Origin: Pseudomonas fulva
Lineage (GTDB): Bacteria; Pseudomonadota; Gammaproteobacteria; Pseudomonadales; Pseudomonadaceae
Assembly (NCBI RefSeq): GCF_023517795.1
Contig: NZ_CP082928.1
Span: forward strand, 1,860,001-1,924,000
Length of the DNA: 64,000 nt
Reading direction: 5' to 3'
Under the pieces are notes generated by a model. It made no database searches. It had not been told where the DNA came from and saw nothing but the letters and a program-made list of their open reading frames with translations. The stretch's first letter is position 1. Each line of letters opens with the position of its first letter. A program made the translations under genes and the position numbers. Positions 33,110 through 41,934 of this stretch are shown here, one piece after another.

Positions 33110-34135
33110 CGCTATCTGTGGATAACAGGCCTGCAAGTCGGTCGCATGCCGCGTATCCGCCTGCTTTTCAGCCTCCCCTGCTGCGGGCCCTCAAGACAGC
33201 CGATGCCTCGCCTGGGGATAGCGATTCGAGCAATCCCCAGATGAGGTGGACGAGCTTGTGCACAAGCTGTCGGCATATGGCTGTAGCACACGGCCTGCAA
33301 AGGCTCCAGGGCTTCGTACGAAAAACGTTCAATTTCGCGGGTTACCGGTAGGCTTACACACAACTGCTGTGCAGGAGCGCGCTCACAAGCTGTGCATATG
33401 TCGCTCCAGGCCCTATACACAAAGGCCTCCAGCGCACCGATCATTTCTTGATCAGCGACTTGAAGGGCTGCTCCATCCACAGCAGGACCAAACGGTGAGT
33501 GGAGGCCTGTGGAAATTCGTCCCCACGATGCGGGGATGATGCCGTGGATAACTTGTCAGTACATCGCTGCAGGCCCCGCCGTAAGGGCCCTCTGGCGAAG
33601 CGCCTAAAAAATGAGCGGTATCAATCGGTTAGCAACTTATCTACACACAAAAGTTGTGCGCTTAGCTGTGCATAACATGTTCAGCCACCGCTGTAGGCCA
33701 GCTCCCACGGGGCCTGCAGGCTAGCGGACAATTAGTGATCAGCACTCCACAGAGCGATGTTCCGAGTATAAATCGACGAGCGCTCGAAGGCGCTGTTGAA
33801 CAACGCTGCGCAGACTTTCCCCAAACGCCGTGGACCAAGCTGTGCAAAAGCTGTCGCCATAACGCTGAAGCCCAGCAAATGCGGAGCCTTCAGCCTATCG
33901 ATCATAAATCGTACAGCACTTATATGAGCCAGCCGACATCGCAGTGCCGATTATGTACGACGGGCTGTGCATAGAACTGTGGATAGTCTGTATAACTCTG
34001 GACTAATCGGCTGGAAATGCGTCCGCTGGTGGTAGGCTGCCTGGCCCCTTGGCAGCGGAGCGGCAGGAAAGTTGGTGGCGCCATGCAGACGCCGGCGTTG
34101 CACACAATTATCGTGCGCCGAGCTGTGGATAAGCT
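33110..34135. repeat. Convergent intergenic region with degenerate DnaA-box-like repeats
   Basis: The 1.2 kb between the 3' ends of ltaE and gbcB holds no convincing gene. It contains reiterated motifs of the form TGTGGATAA or TGTGCATAA: perfect TGTGGATAA (complement of the DnaA box TTATCCACA) at 33117 and 34124, and one-mismatch copies at 33543, 33667, 33966 and 33978. Several are followed by GCTGTCNNCAT and CGCTGNAGGCC, giving units of about 70 bases at 33246, 33380, 33541, 33658 and 33830. A perfect 16-base palindrome lies at 33253-33268 (AGCTTGTGCACAAGCT) and an interrupted one at 33646-33658. Confidence 0.65.
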
Positions 34136-34146
34136 GTTGGGCATCT

Positions 34147-34202
34147 GCCACAGCGCCCGTGGGGCGGGCGCTGTGGCGCACTGATCGAATTTCGATCAGT
34201 GC
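34147..34202 (-). terminator. Two abutting hairpins after gbcB
   Basis: A 13-bp perfect stem (GCCACAGCGCCCG / CGGGCGCTGTGGC, 5-base loop) ends at 34177. An 11-bp perfect stem (GCACTGATCGA / TCGATCAGTGC, 3-base loop) begins at 34178. Both are just beyond the gbcB stop at 34212. They probably end the gbcB transcript and may shield against opposing transcription. Confidence 0.7.
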
Positions 34203-34211
34203 CTGCTTGCA

Positions 34212-35312
34212 TCAGTAATCGATGCTCACGTCGTTACGCGGCACGCTGCAGCACGACAGGATGTAGCCTTCGGCCACGTCTTCGTCGGTGATCCCGCCGT
34301 TGTGCTCCATGTCCACGTCGCCTGCGGTCTTGAGCACCTTGCAGGTACCGCAGATGCCCATGCCGCACGCCTTGGGGATATGCAGGCCCAGCTTGGCCGC
34401 TGCAGCGTGCACGGTTTCGCCCGGGCCGACCTGGATGCTCTTGCCGGTGCTGGTGAAGGCCACCTGGTTGCGCTCGGCCGCCGGTACCTCGGGCGCATCG
34501 GCGGCCAGCTCGGCGAGTTCCTTGACATCCTCGCGCACGTCGGCCGGCACCGGGCCGAAGGCCTCCTCGTGGTAGCGGCTCATGTCGAAGCCCTTGGCTT
34601 CGAGCAGGCGCTTGACCGCGCTCATGTACGGCGTGGGCCCGCAGCAGAAGATTTCCCGCTCCAGGTAGTCCGGCGCCATCAATTCCAGCATCGGCTGGTT
34701 GAGGTAGCCCCGGTAGCCCGACCAGGACTCGCCCAGGCCGTGCTTCTCGCAGATCACGTGCAGATTGAAGTTGTTGATCCGCGCGGCCATGTGCTCCAGC
34801 TCGCGCTGATAGATGATGTCCTTTGGCGAACGGGCGCTGTGCACGAACACCATGTCGACGTTGGCGTTGGTGTCGTAGAACCAGCGCGCCATCGACATCA
34901 CCGGGGTGATGCCCACCCCGCCGCTGAGAAACAGCACCTTGTCGGCCGGGAAATCGATGGCGTTGAACAGCCCCACCGGGCCGTGTACCGCCAGCTCCTG
35001 GCCTTCGCTCAGGTTGTCGTGCAGCCAGTTGGAAACCTTGCCGCCCGGTACCCGCTTGATGGTGATGGAAAAGCTGTAGGGCACCGACGGCGAACTGGAG
35101 ATGGTGTAGGAGCGCATCACCGGCAGGCCATCGATCTCCAGCTCGAGGGTGACGAACTGCCCCGGCTTGAAGAAGAACAGCACCGGCTGGTCGGCCATGA
35201 AGCAGAAGGTGCGGACGTCCCATGTTTCCTGGATGACCTTGACGCAACGCACCACGTGACGGCCGTTGCTCCAGGTCTGGGTGGTGACGGGATAGAGGAA
35301 GTCGTTCGACAT
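34212..35312 (-). CDS. gbcB: Glycine betaine monooxygenase reductase subunit GbcB
   Basis: A 366-residue electron-transfer protein. An FAD/NAD(P)H-binding ferredoxin-reductase module comes first (MRSYTISSSP for FAD, LSGGVGITPVMSMARW for NAD). A C-terminal plant-type 2Fe-2S ferredoxin domain follows (CGMGICGTC, later Cys in ILSCC). It passes electrons to GbcA for removal of one methyl of glycine betaine. It is transcribed divergently from gbcA. The start at 35312 follows a plausible GAGAGAACC site. Confidence 0.94.
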   Translation of the reverse strand: MSNDFLYPVTTQTWSNGRHVVRCVKVIQETWDVRTFCFMADQPVLFFFKPGQFVTLELEIDGLPVMRSYTISSSPSVPYSFSITIKRVPGGKVSNWLHDNLSEGQELAVHGPVGLFNAIDFPADKVLFLSGGVGITPVMSMARWFYDTNANVDMVFVHSARSPKDIIYQRELEHMAARINNFNLHVICEKHGLGESWSGYRGYLNQPMLELMAPDYLEREIFCCGPTPYMSAVKRLLEAKGFDMSRYHEEAFGPVPADVREDVKELAELAADAPEVPAAERNQVAFTSTGKSIQVGPGETVHAAAAKLGLHIPKACGMGICGTCKVLKTAGDVDMEHNGGITDEDVAEGYILSCCSVPRNDVSIDY

Positions 35313-35666
35313 GTCGGTTCTCTCGCGCACGCAGGCCGCTCACCGGCCCATTCTTTGCCGCGATTGTGCGCAACGCCTCTGGCGCTCATTTACCTGCCAG
35401 CGACATCGGCATGCTCACCGCGACCTGCCCCGTAGACACTGGCGTACCCAGTCGGGAAATGATTCGGCCATGTCGCCCATGGATAAGGTTCGCCCCGCGC
35501 CGGGCTCCACACTCGCCCCCAAGCCGAACAGGATAAGAGCGTCCGCCGCAGCCCCTGAGCAATGCGCCACTCGGCAGGCGATCCGGGCCAGGCGACGCCA
35601 CCTAGCGTCAACCGCACCAGCCTAATTCATAGCGGCCGCACCGCGCCCGCCACGAGGAGTTTCCCG
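35313..35666. promoter_or_regulatory. Divergent gbcB-gbcA promoter region
   Basis: This 354-base gap must contain both gbc promoters. In Pseudomonas aeruginosa these genes are activated by GbdR, so a GbdR site is expected here. I could not single out a convincing site or a sigma-54 box by eye. No open frame with good coding character is present. Confidence 0.5.
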
Positions 35667-36959
35667 ATGACCGTCACCTCTACGCTGAGCCTTGGCGACC
35701 CGCTGGAACCGGCCCGCGCCGCCGCCGCCGAGATGCTGCAGAACCGCGAGCGCACCTTCTCCCTGCCGCAGCCGTTCTACAACGACGAACGGGTGTTCCA
35801 GCTCGACATGCAGGAGATCTTCCACAAGGAATGGCTGATCGCCGGCATGACCTGCGAGATCCCGGCCAAGGGCAACTACCTGACCCTGCAGATCGGCAAC
35901 AACCCGATCATCGTCATCCGCGGCGCCGAGGGCGTCGTGCACGCCTTCCACAACGTCTGTCGCCACCGCGGCTCGCGCCTGTGCACCAGCGAAAAGGGCA
36001 AGGTCGCCAAGCTGGTCTGCCCCTACCACCAGTGGACCTACGAAGTGGATGGCCGCCTGCTGTTCGCCGGCACCGAGATGGGCGCCGACTTCAACCTCGC
36101 CGACTACAACCTCAAGCCGGTGAACTGCAAGACCGCCGGCGGCTACATCTTCATCTCCCTGGCCGAGAACCCACCGGCCATCGACGAGTTCCTCGCCACC
36201 CTGGCGCACTACATGGAACCCTACGACATGGAGAACGCCAAGGTGGCCGTGCAGACCACCCTGATGGAAAAGGCCAACTGGAAGCTGGTGCTGGAGAACA
36301 ACCGCGAGTGCTACCACTGCAACGGTTCGCACCCGGAACTGCTCAACACCCTGCTGGAGTGGGACGACACCAACGATCCCCGCGCGACCCAGTCGTTCAA
36401 GGACCATGTGGCCGAATCCGCCGCCAAGTGGGAGGCCGAGAAGATCCCCTACCTGCACGCCGGCTTCGGCCTGCGCAACCGTATCGTGCGCATGCCGCTG
36501 CTCAAGGGCACCGTGTCCATGACCATGGACGGCAAGCAGGGCTGCAAGAAACTGATGGGCCGCATCCAGAACCCGGACCTGGGCTCGATGCGCATCCTGC
36601 ACCTGCCCCATTCCTGGAACCACTGCATGGGCGATCACCTGATCGTGTTCACCGTGTGGCCGATCAGCGCCCAGGAAACCATGGTCACCACCAAGTGGCT
36701 GGTGCGCAAGGACGCCGTGGAAGGCGAGGATTACGATGTCGCCCGCCTGCGCGAAGTCTGGGACGCCACCAACGACCAGGACCGTCGCCTGGCCGAGGAA
36801 AACCAGCGCGGTATCAACTCCACCGCCTATCAGCCCGGCCCTTACTCGAAAACCTACGAGTTCGGTGTGGTCAACTTCATCGACTGGTACAGCGAGCGCA
36901 TGCTCAGCAACCTGGGCGCGGCGCCGGCACCCTATCTGCGCGATGTGAAGACCCAGTGA
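35667..36959 (+). CDS. gbcA: Glycine betaine monooxygenase oxygenase subunit GbcA
   Basis: A 430-residue Rieske non-heme iron oxygenase. The Rieske ligands are C98 and H100 (CRHRG) and C118 and H121 (CPYHQW). The mononuclear iron histidines are H217 and H222 in ECYHCNGSHPE. It demethylates glycine betaine to dimethylglycine, releasing formaldehyde, which is handled by fdhA and purU nearby. The start ATG at 35667 follows GAGGAG. A strong terminator follows. Confidence 0.95.
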   Translation: MTVTSTLSLGDPLEPARAAAAEMLQNRERTFSLPQPFYNDERVFQLDMQEIFHKEWLIAGMTCEIPAKGNYLTLQIGNNPIIVIRGAEGVVHAFHNVCRHRGSRLCTSEKGKVAKLVCPYHQWTYEVDGRLLFAGTEMGADFNLADYNLKPVNCKTAGGYIFISLAENPPAIDEFLATLAHYMEPYDMENAKVAVQTTLMEKANWKLVLENNRECYHCNGSHPELLNTLLEWDDTNDPRATQSFKDHVAESAAKWEAEKIPYLHAGFGLRNRIVRMPLLKGTVSMTMDGKQGCKKLMGRIQNPDLGSMRILHLPHSWNHCMGDHLIVFTVWPISAQETMVTTKWLVRKDAVEGEDYDVARLREVWDATNDQDRRLAEENQRGINSTAYQPGPYSKTYEFGVVNFIDWYSERMLSNLGAAPAPYLRDVKTQ

Positions 36960-37017
36960 GTGGCATGCAACGGCGCGGGTAGCCCTCGCCGTTGCTGACA
37001 ACCCCGGCACCTCTCGA

Positions 37018-37050
37018 AGCCCCGCAGGCCCTGGCCTGTGGGGCTTTTTT
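37018..37050 (+). terminator. Rho-independent terminator after gbcA
   Basis: AGCCCCGCAGGCC pairs with GGCCTGTGGGGCT (one G-T pair) and is followed directly by six T residues. This is a textbook intrinsic terminator, 59 bases after gbcA. It insulates the next gene, which has its own hrp-box-like promoter. Confidence 0.9.
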
Positions 37051-37102
37051 ATGCCGTTCGCCATGTGAACGGAATGTTTCACAGCATTTCACGCCGGCAA
37101 GC

Positions 37103-37131
37103 GGAACAATCGAACGGTCCCGGCCCACAGA
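37103..37131 (+). promoter_or_regulatory. Near-consensus hrp box before the first NolX-like gene
   Basis: GGAACA (37103-37108), a 16-base spacer, then CCACAGA (37125-37131). The HrpL sigma-factor consensus in Pseudomonas syringae is GGAACC-N15/16-CCACNNA, so only the sixth base differs. It lies 63 bases upstream of the GTG start at 37194. No hrpL gene is in the window, so use of this box is inferred. Confidence 0.5.
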
Positions 37132-37193
37132 CGCACACGCGGTATTGTCAGCGACGCGAGTAGGCCACCCGTCCACTTGGCGAGGAATCTGCC

Positions 37194-40100
37194 GTGAGCG
37201 TGAAACCCCTGAGCAAAGGCCCCAACGAACAGAGCGGCGCCGACAGCCTGCGTTTCGACAACATCATGCGCCTTAGCCAGAAGGCCAAGAGCAATACCAA
37301 GCCCAAGCAGGATCGCAGCGCCACCGACAACGAGCAGTGGCCACCGATGGACAAGACCCGGGTCGATGCGCCCAGGGATGGCAAGATCCGTTACGAGCTC
37401 GAGGGCCAGGGCGTGGTGGTCGAGCGCTCGGTGAATCCCGAGCTGTACAAGTTCCTGGTCAACCTGCATGCCCTCAACCAGGCTCCCGAGCAGAAGGCCC
37501 AGGTGGTCGCGGCGATGGACGACGAGCACGCCATCGCCGACCGCAACACCGAGGTGCAGGACTGGGGCGACTACACCCAGTTCAAGTGGCAGGGCAACCT
37601 GGAAGAGGCCGAGGTGATCACCTACGTCACCGCGGACGGCGAGACGGTCACCGTGTCCAAGGCCCTCACCCCGGAGCTGTTCCTCGAGGTGCAGCAGATC
37701 GGCCTGTCGCGCTATACCCTCGAACAGCGCGTCGCCGATGGGCGGGAGGTCGCCGGCCCCGACACCTATGTGGCCGAACATGATATTGCCCTCTGGGGTG
37801 GCCCGGAGGAATTCGGCAATGGCGTCATCCAGTTCGAAACCAAGGATGGCAAGAAGTACGTGGTGTCCGAGCATGAAAACAAGGCGATGTACGACCGTGT
37901 TGCTGGGATGTGGAGCGACCACGTCAAAGGCGGCGACTCGATCCAGAAACTGCGTGAGAAATATGACCTGCCCGACCTCGACAAGCTGGATCTGCTCGGC
38001 CAGAGCAGCGGCGAGAAGGCCAACAAGGACGACAAGGAAGAGATGACGGTGGTCGAGCTGGCCACCAAGAACCTGCTCGACAAGTACAAGAAGCTCATCG
38101 ACGACGGCAAGGTCGGCAAGGACAGCGACATCTACAAGCTGGTCAAGGCCATCGAGGGCAAGGCGTCGATGGAGAGCGGCCACCGCATCACCCCCTACAT
38201 CGAGGATCCGCGCGGCGGCAACACCACCTGGCGCAAGTTCGACAGCGATGGCGAAACCCTCAGCACCGAGGACATGCAGGACATCCTCAACGGCAACTCG
38301 GTGGATGAGCTGCTCAGCGAGATGTTCACCAACGGCAACGGCGAGAAGGACAAGATCGGCAAGGAATACCAGGCCGAACTGGACAGCGCCATCGAGAAGA
38401 TCAGCGGCGAGGACAAGACCAGGCTGGCCGATGAACTCTACGACACCCTGACCAGCCTGGATTTCGTCAGGTACCTGGCGGAAATGAAAGAGCAGGGCCT
38501 GGGCAGCGAGGGCCAGGCAGAGGTCGCCCGGCTCGCCTCCAGCCTGGAGCTGCTCGACCCCGAACGCGCCCGCCAGGCCGAATCGGCGCTCAAGCAGAAC
38601 GGCATCCTGGTCGAGATCGATACCCTGGTCGGCGACCCCGGTGCGATTCCCGACGAGTACAAGGAACTGGCCTACAAGGACATGGGCGCGCTGATCAAGA
38701 CCGTGCTCAAGTCCGCCGACATTCCGCGCCGGGTGCAGGACAGCATCGAGAAGTTCTACAACGAGCTGCTCAATGACAAGACCAAGATGGCCGACTTTGC
38801 CAAGCTCTCCGAGCAGCTCAACAACGGCACCATCACCCAGGCCGACTTCAATAAGCAGTTGGAAACCAAGTACATCCCGGCTGAAGTCAGCAAGGACGAC
38901 TTCACCCGGGCCATCGGCACGCTGAACCAGTACGGCGTGCTCGGCACCATTTCCGCCTTCGGCTCCCTGGGCGGGGCGATCTACATGCTTTCGGCCAAGA
39001 ACGGCCAGCTGTCCGACGAGCCCCTGGAACGCCTGGCCATCGCCAAGGATTTCATCACCTTCCTCAGTGGCGGTGCGCAATTCGAGAAGACCGGCATCTT
39101 CGACCTCTTCACCAAGACCAACACCGCCGAACTGCTGGGCCTGAGCAAGACCCTGCCGGAAATCTGGGGCAAGGAAAACGGCACCCTTGGCAAGAAGGTC
39201 GAAGGCTTCCTGCGTGATCGCGGCATCAAGGGCGTGCCCGAAGCAGTGGAGAGCCGCGCCAACAGCGTGATCGAGCTGGGCTCGCTGAATGGCGGTGGTG
39301 GCGGCAGCGTGCTCGATCAGGTCCGGCTTTCCGCCGAGGCCGCCGGTATCGGCCCGCTCGACGATGCCGCGACTCGCGCCCTGCTCGATGACATCGTGCA
39401 ACGGGCCGGCGGCAACCCACCCGACGACTACTCACGCTACAACAGCCTCAATCAGCTCGCCGACGAGCAGAACCTGGTCATCACCGAAGACACCATCAAC
39501 CAGAGCATCGCCGAACGCCAGGCCGGGGCCGGGCTGGGGCAGGTACCAGACGATGCCTCGGTTCGCGAGTTCGCCGACTTGCTCGATGACGCGGCCAACC
39601 GCCCGCTGCCACCCTCGGTCACCTCCTCGGGGTACTCCACCTACACCGACGCGGTGTCGACCATCTATGAAGATGCGGTGGAGTACTTCGAAGAACGCAA
39701 TATCACGCCGCCGAGTCGCGAATCGGTCGAGCGCGTGGTCAGCGAGCGCATCGAGGAGTCGGGCCGCAGCGTGCCGGCGGCCAACGATCCGTTCGACGGC
39801 GATCTGCGCCTGGATGGCGACGCGATCAACCAGATGTTCGAGCACGACAACCGCACGCCACCGGCCGCCGAGGTGATCGACGATGCCGTCGACCGCCTCA
39901 ATGACACGGTGCGCAATGGCTCGGTGCAGGGCATCGTCGACACCGACACCATCAACAACGCCCTGGGCGGGGCCGACACCCCGTCGATAAAGCCTGGCCT
40001 GGCGGCGAAGATCGGCGGCACCCTGACCAAGGTGCTGGGCGTGGCGCCGGATATCCTCAGCGTCGCCGATATCGTCATGGGCGGCTTTACCATCAAGGAT

Positions 40101-41192
40101 GCCATCGCCAACAACAGCGATCTGGGCAAGGCCGCTGGTGCCCTGCAGATCATCAGCGGCGTGGCAGGCACCACCGCCGGCGTCATCGGCACCGTCGGGC
40201 TGTTCGCCAGCATCGGCGCCCTGGCCGGTGCCACCGGCCCGCTGTTCCTGATCACCGCGGGGCTCGGGCTGATCGGCGGCATCATCGGCATTTTCGTCGA
40301 CCACGAGAAGAAGCAGAAAGCCACCGACAAGGAAGGCCAGTGGTTCAAGGATCTGGCTGAACTCGGCCTGACCCAGGAAGACTGGGGCGACAAGCTCGAG
40401 TATGCCCGCTACAGCTTCTACGAATACGACGGCCGCGATGCCCCGGCCGGCCAGAGCATCTACGACTACCAGAAAGACGAATGGGAGCATTTCAAGGAAA
40501 CGCCCCAGGAAGGCGGCTCGTCCATCAACCGCCTGGACGACGACAAGCACATGGCCAAGTACGACAAGGCGTTCTACGAAGAGAACCGCGAGGTCATCCA
40601 CACCATCCGCGAGCGCTGGGACGATTGGAACGGCAAGGACGCCATCGTCAGCAAGGACGATCTGGATAAAATTTCCAAGGGCAACGGCAGCGAAGAAGAG
40701 AAAGCAGCCGCGAAGTTCCTGCTCAACAACAGCGAATTCTGGGAGCAACTCGATACCCAATGGGGCAAGGGTGGCCAGGACAACAAGGTCAGCACCAACG
40801 ACCTCAACACCTGGCTGAAGATGGTCGGCGCTCACCAGGAGGATTACGGGCGCGCCTATTACGATGAACACAAGGACATCATCGAAACCATTCGCGAGCG
40901 CTGGGACGCCTGGAACGGCAAGGACGACATCGTCAGCAGGGACGATCTGGATAAAATTTCCAAGGGCGACGGCAGCGAAGAGGAGAAAGCAGCGGCGAAT
41001 TTCCTGCTCAACAACCCGGGCTTCTTCGAGCAACTCGACAACCTGGCCAAGAACGACAGGCGCGATGGCAAGATCAGCACCGGCGATCTCGACACCTGGC
41101 TCAAGGCCATCGGCCTGGAGAAGACCGACAAGAGCGAGCTGACCTACAACCCCAACGACGACACGCCGGCCTGGCGCCAGATGCGTTTCTGA
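37194..41192 (+). CDS. Giant HrpF/NolX/HrpK-like T3SS protein A (1332 aa)
   Basis: A 1332-residue acidic, Lys/Asp-rich protein without a Sec signal. Residues about 575-605 hold a hydrophobic segment (LGTISAFGSLGGAIYML). A long glycine/alanine-rich hydrophobic region spans about 930-1035. Residues 1127-1212 and 1222-1307 are two copies of an 86-residue module, each with two EF-hand-like loops (such as GKDDIVSRDDLDKI and DGKISTGDLDTWL). This layout, hydrophobic C-terminal third plus calcium-loop-like tail, recalls NolX/HrpF translocators and the HrpK domain family. It is a paralogue of the 1129-aa protein at 45998-49387, sharing the hydrophobic segments and tail. A central Asp/Glu-rich insertion (about residues 700-925) is specific to this copy. 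The GTG start has GAGGAA upstream. An effector or pore-former role is inferred. Confidence 0.6.
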   Translation: MSVKPLSKGPNEQSGADSLRFDNIMRLSQKAKSNTKPKQDRSATDNEQWPPMDKTRVDAPRDGKIRYELEGQGVVVERSVNPELYKFLVNLHALNQAPEQKAQVVAAMDDEHAIADRNTEVQDWGDYTQFKWQGNLEEAEVITYVTADGETVTVSKALTPELFLEVQQIGLSRYTLEQRVADGREVAGPDTYVAEHDIALWGGPEEFGNGVIQFETKDGKKYVVSEHENKAMYDRVAGMWSDHVKGGDSIQKLREKYDLPDLDKLDLLGQSSGEKANKDDKEEMTVVELATKNLLDKYKKLIDDGKVGKDSDIYKLVKAIEGKASMESGHRITPYIEDPRGGNTTWRKFDSDGETLSTEDMQDILNGNSVDELLSEMFTNGNGEKDKIGKEYQAELDSAIEKISGEDKTRLADELYDTLTSLDFVRYLAEMKEQGLGSEGQAEVARLASSLELLDPERARQAESALKQNGILVEIDTLVGDPGAIPDEYKELAYKDMGALIKTVLKSADIPRRVQDSIEKFYNELLNDKTKMADFAKLSEQLNNGTITQADFNKQLETKYIPAEVSKDDFTRAIGTLNQYGVLGTISAFGSLGGAIYMLSAKNGQLSDEPLERLAIAKDFITFLSGGAQFEKTGIFDLFTKTNTAELLGLSKTLPEIWGKENGTLGKKVEGFLRDRGIKGVPEAVESRANSVIELGSLNGGGGGSVLDQVRLSAEAAGIGPLDDAATRALLDDIVQRAGGNPPDDYSRYNSLNQLADEQNLVITEDTINQSIAERQAGAGLGQVPDDASVREFADLLDDAANRPLPPSVTSSGYSTYTDAVSTIYEDAVEYFEERNITPPSRESVERVVSERIEESGRSVPAANDPFDGDLRLDGDAINQMFEHDNRTPPAAEVIDDAVDRLNDTVRNGSVQGIVDTDTINNALGGADTPSIKPGLAAKIGGTLTKVLGVAPDILSVADIVMGGFTIKDAIANNSDLGKAAGALQIISGVAGTTAGVIGTVGLFASIGALAGATGPLFLITAGLGLIGGIIGIFVDHEKKQKATDKEGQWFKDLAELGLTQEDWGDKLEYARYSFYEYDGRDAPAGQSIYDYQKDEWEHFKETPQEGGSSINRLDDDKHMAKYDKAFYEENREVIHTIRERWDDWNGKDAIVSKDDLDKISKGNGSEEEKAAAKFLLNNSEFWEQLDTQWGKGGQDNKVSTNDLNTWLKMVGAHQEDYGRAYYDEHKDIIETIRERWDAWNGKDDIVSRDDLDKISKGDGSEEEKAAANFLLNNPGFFEQLDNLAKNDRRDGKISTGDLDTWLKAIGLEKTDKSELTYNPNDDTPAWRQMRF
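40572..41114 (+). repeat. Tandem 285-base in-gene duplication
   Basis: Two 258-base blocks, 40572-40829 and 40857-41114, have an exact period of 285 bases (95 codons). They share long identical runs, for example around GATCTGGATAAAATTTCCAA. The duplication encodes the two EF-hand-like modules of protein A and is recent enough to keep shared rare codons. Confidence 0.85.
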
Positions 41193-41198
41193 TGAACC

Positions 41199-41228
41199 GG
41201 CGGGCACCTTCCCCTGTAGGTGCCCGCC
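41199..41228 (+). terminator. Terminator hairpin after protein A
   Basis: GGCGGGCACCT and AGGTGCCCGCC form a perfect 11-bp stem with an 8-base loop, 6 bases beyond the stop codon. Only TT follows. It is likely to end the transcript of the giant gene. Confidence 0.7.
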
Positions 41229-41231
41229 TTA

Positions 41232-41461
41232 GAACCTGTTCACAGTCTTTTAGGCGACATTAAAGAGACTGCAAAAAGGCAGAAGCGGACATCGGGCGCT
41301 GTCGCTTTTGTAGGGTGGACGACGCTTCACCTACGCGGCCCGACCCGTCCACCGCTTCGAAACCGAATGGTGGATGAAAAAAGCGTCATCCACCCTACGT
41401 CCGCTTTCGCCACATTGCAGTCAAAACGCTGAAGTGGGACTGATAGATCGTGAACAGGCTA
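41232..41461. mobile_element. MITE-like inverted-repeat element (contains GTAGGGTGG copy 2)
   Basis: A non-coding stretch of about 230 bases is an imperfect long inverted repeat. Outer arms are CCTGTTCAC (41236) and GTGAACAGG (41450). Inner arms are AGACTGCA / TGCAGTC and AAGCGGAC / GTCCGCTT. The core GTAGGGTGGACGACGCTT (41310) pairs with AAGCGTCATCCACCCTAC (41381-41398). TTA flanks both ends (41229-41231 and 41462-41464), a possible target duplication; the right TTA is the complement of the cdhB-like stop codon. No transposase is present. Confidence 0.6.
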
Positions 41462-41932
41462 TTAGGTCGCCGGCAAACCGATGACGCGCCCGACATTGAC
41501 GGATTGCGGTGCGTGCAACTGCGCCATAGCCAGTAGCTGCACCTGCTGCGCGACCTGCTCATCGAACGGTGCCGAGCGGCCGCTGGCCGTGTCGATATTC
41601 ATCAGCATCTGCTCGCTTTCGGCCACGATCTGTCCATCGTCACAGCGCTCGATCAGGTGATGGATATGCAGGCGCTTGCGATCATGGCCGAGCAGTTGGG
41701 TGCGCACCTGAACCTCGACGCCAAGCTTTACCTCGGCGAGAAAGTTCAGGTGACACTCCAGGGTGTAGAGCGTGTGCCCCGTGCGCGCCCTGCCCGCCTC
41801 GTCGAGGCCGATGAGGTCCATCAGCCCATCGGTGGCGAAGCTGCAGATCAGCAGGTAATAGGCATCGCGCAGGTGGCCGTTGTAGTCGACCCAGTCGGGC
41901 TGCACGGCGGTCTGGTAGGTGACGGGCAGCAT
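41462..41932 (-). CDS. cdhB: Betainyl-CoA-type thioesterase of the carnitine cluster
   Basis: A 156-residue hotdog-fold thioesterase with the 4-hydroxybenzoyl-CoA thioesterase-like start VQPDWVDYNGHLRDAYYLL. The Asp in DYNGH is the probable catalytic residue. In the Pseudomonas carnitine operon this gene product hydrolyses betainyl-CoA to glycine betaine, feeding GbcAB. It starts 2 bases after the carnitine dehydrogenase stop. Its stop codon sits at the edge of a MITE-like element. Confidence 0.8.
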   Translation of the reverse strand: MLPVTYQTAVQPDWVDYNGHLRDAYYLLICSFATDGLMDLIGLDEAGRARTGHTLYTLECHLNFLAEVKLGVEVQVRTQLLGHDRKRLHIHHLIERCDDGQIVAESEQMLMNIDTASGRSAPFDEQVAQQVQLLAMAQLHAPQSVNVGRVIGLPAT

Positions 41933-41934
41933 GC

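Noticed and set aside
33110..33980. Several 75-120-codon frames in the repeat region
   Set aside because: Two of them translate the same repeat unit (WTxLCxSCRHxA), but the similarity comes from the DNA repeat; no ribosome sites and no conserved frame across units.
33110..34135. Replication origin
   Set aside because: DnaA-box-like motifs are present but there is no AT-rich unwinding element and no dnaA, dnaN or gidA neighbour; too many boxes are degenerate.
37089..39401. 770-codon minus-strand open frame
   Set aside because: Antisense to the first giant gene and spans its hrp-box region and start; composition is typical of a mirror frame.
39432..41207. 591-codon minus-strand open frame
   Set aside because: Antisense to the same giant gene; it even mirrors the tandem duplication.
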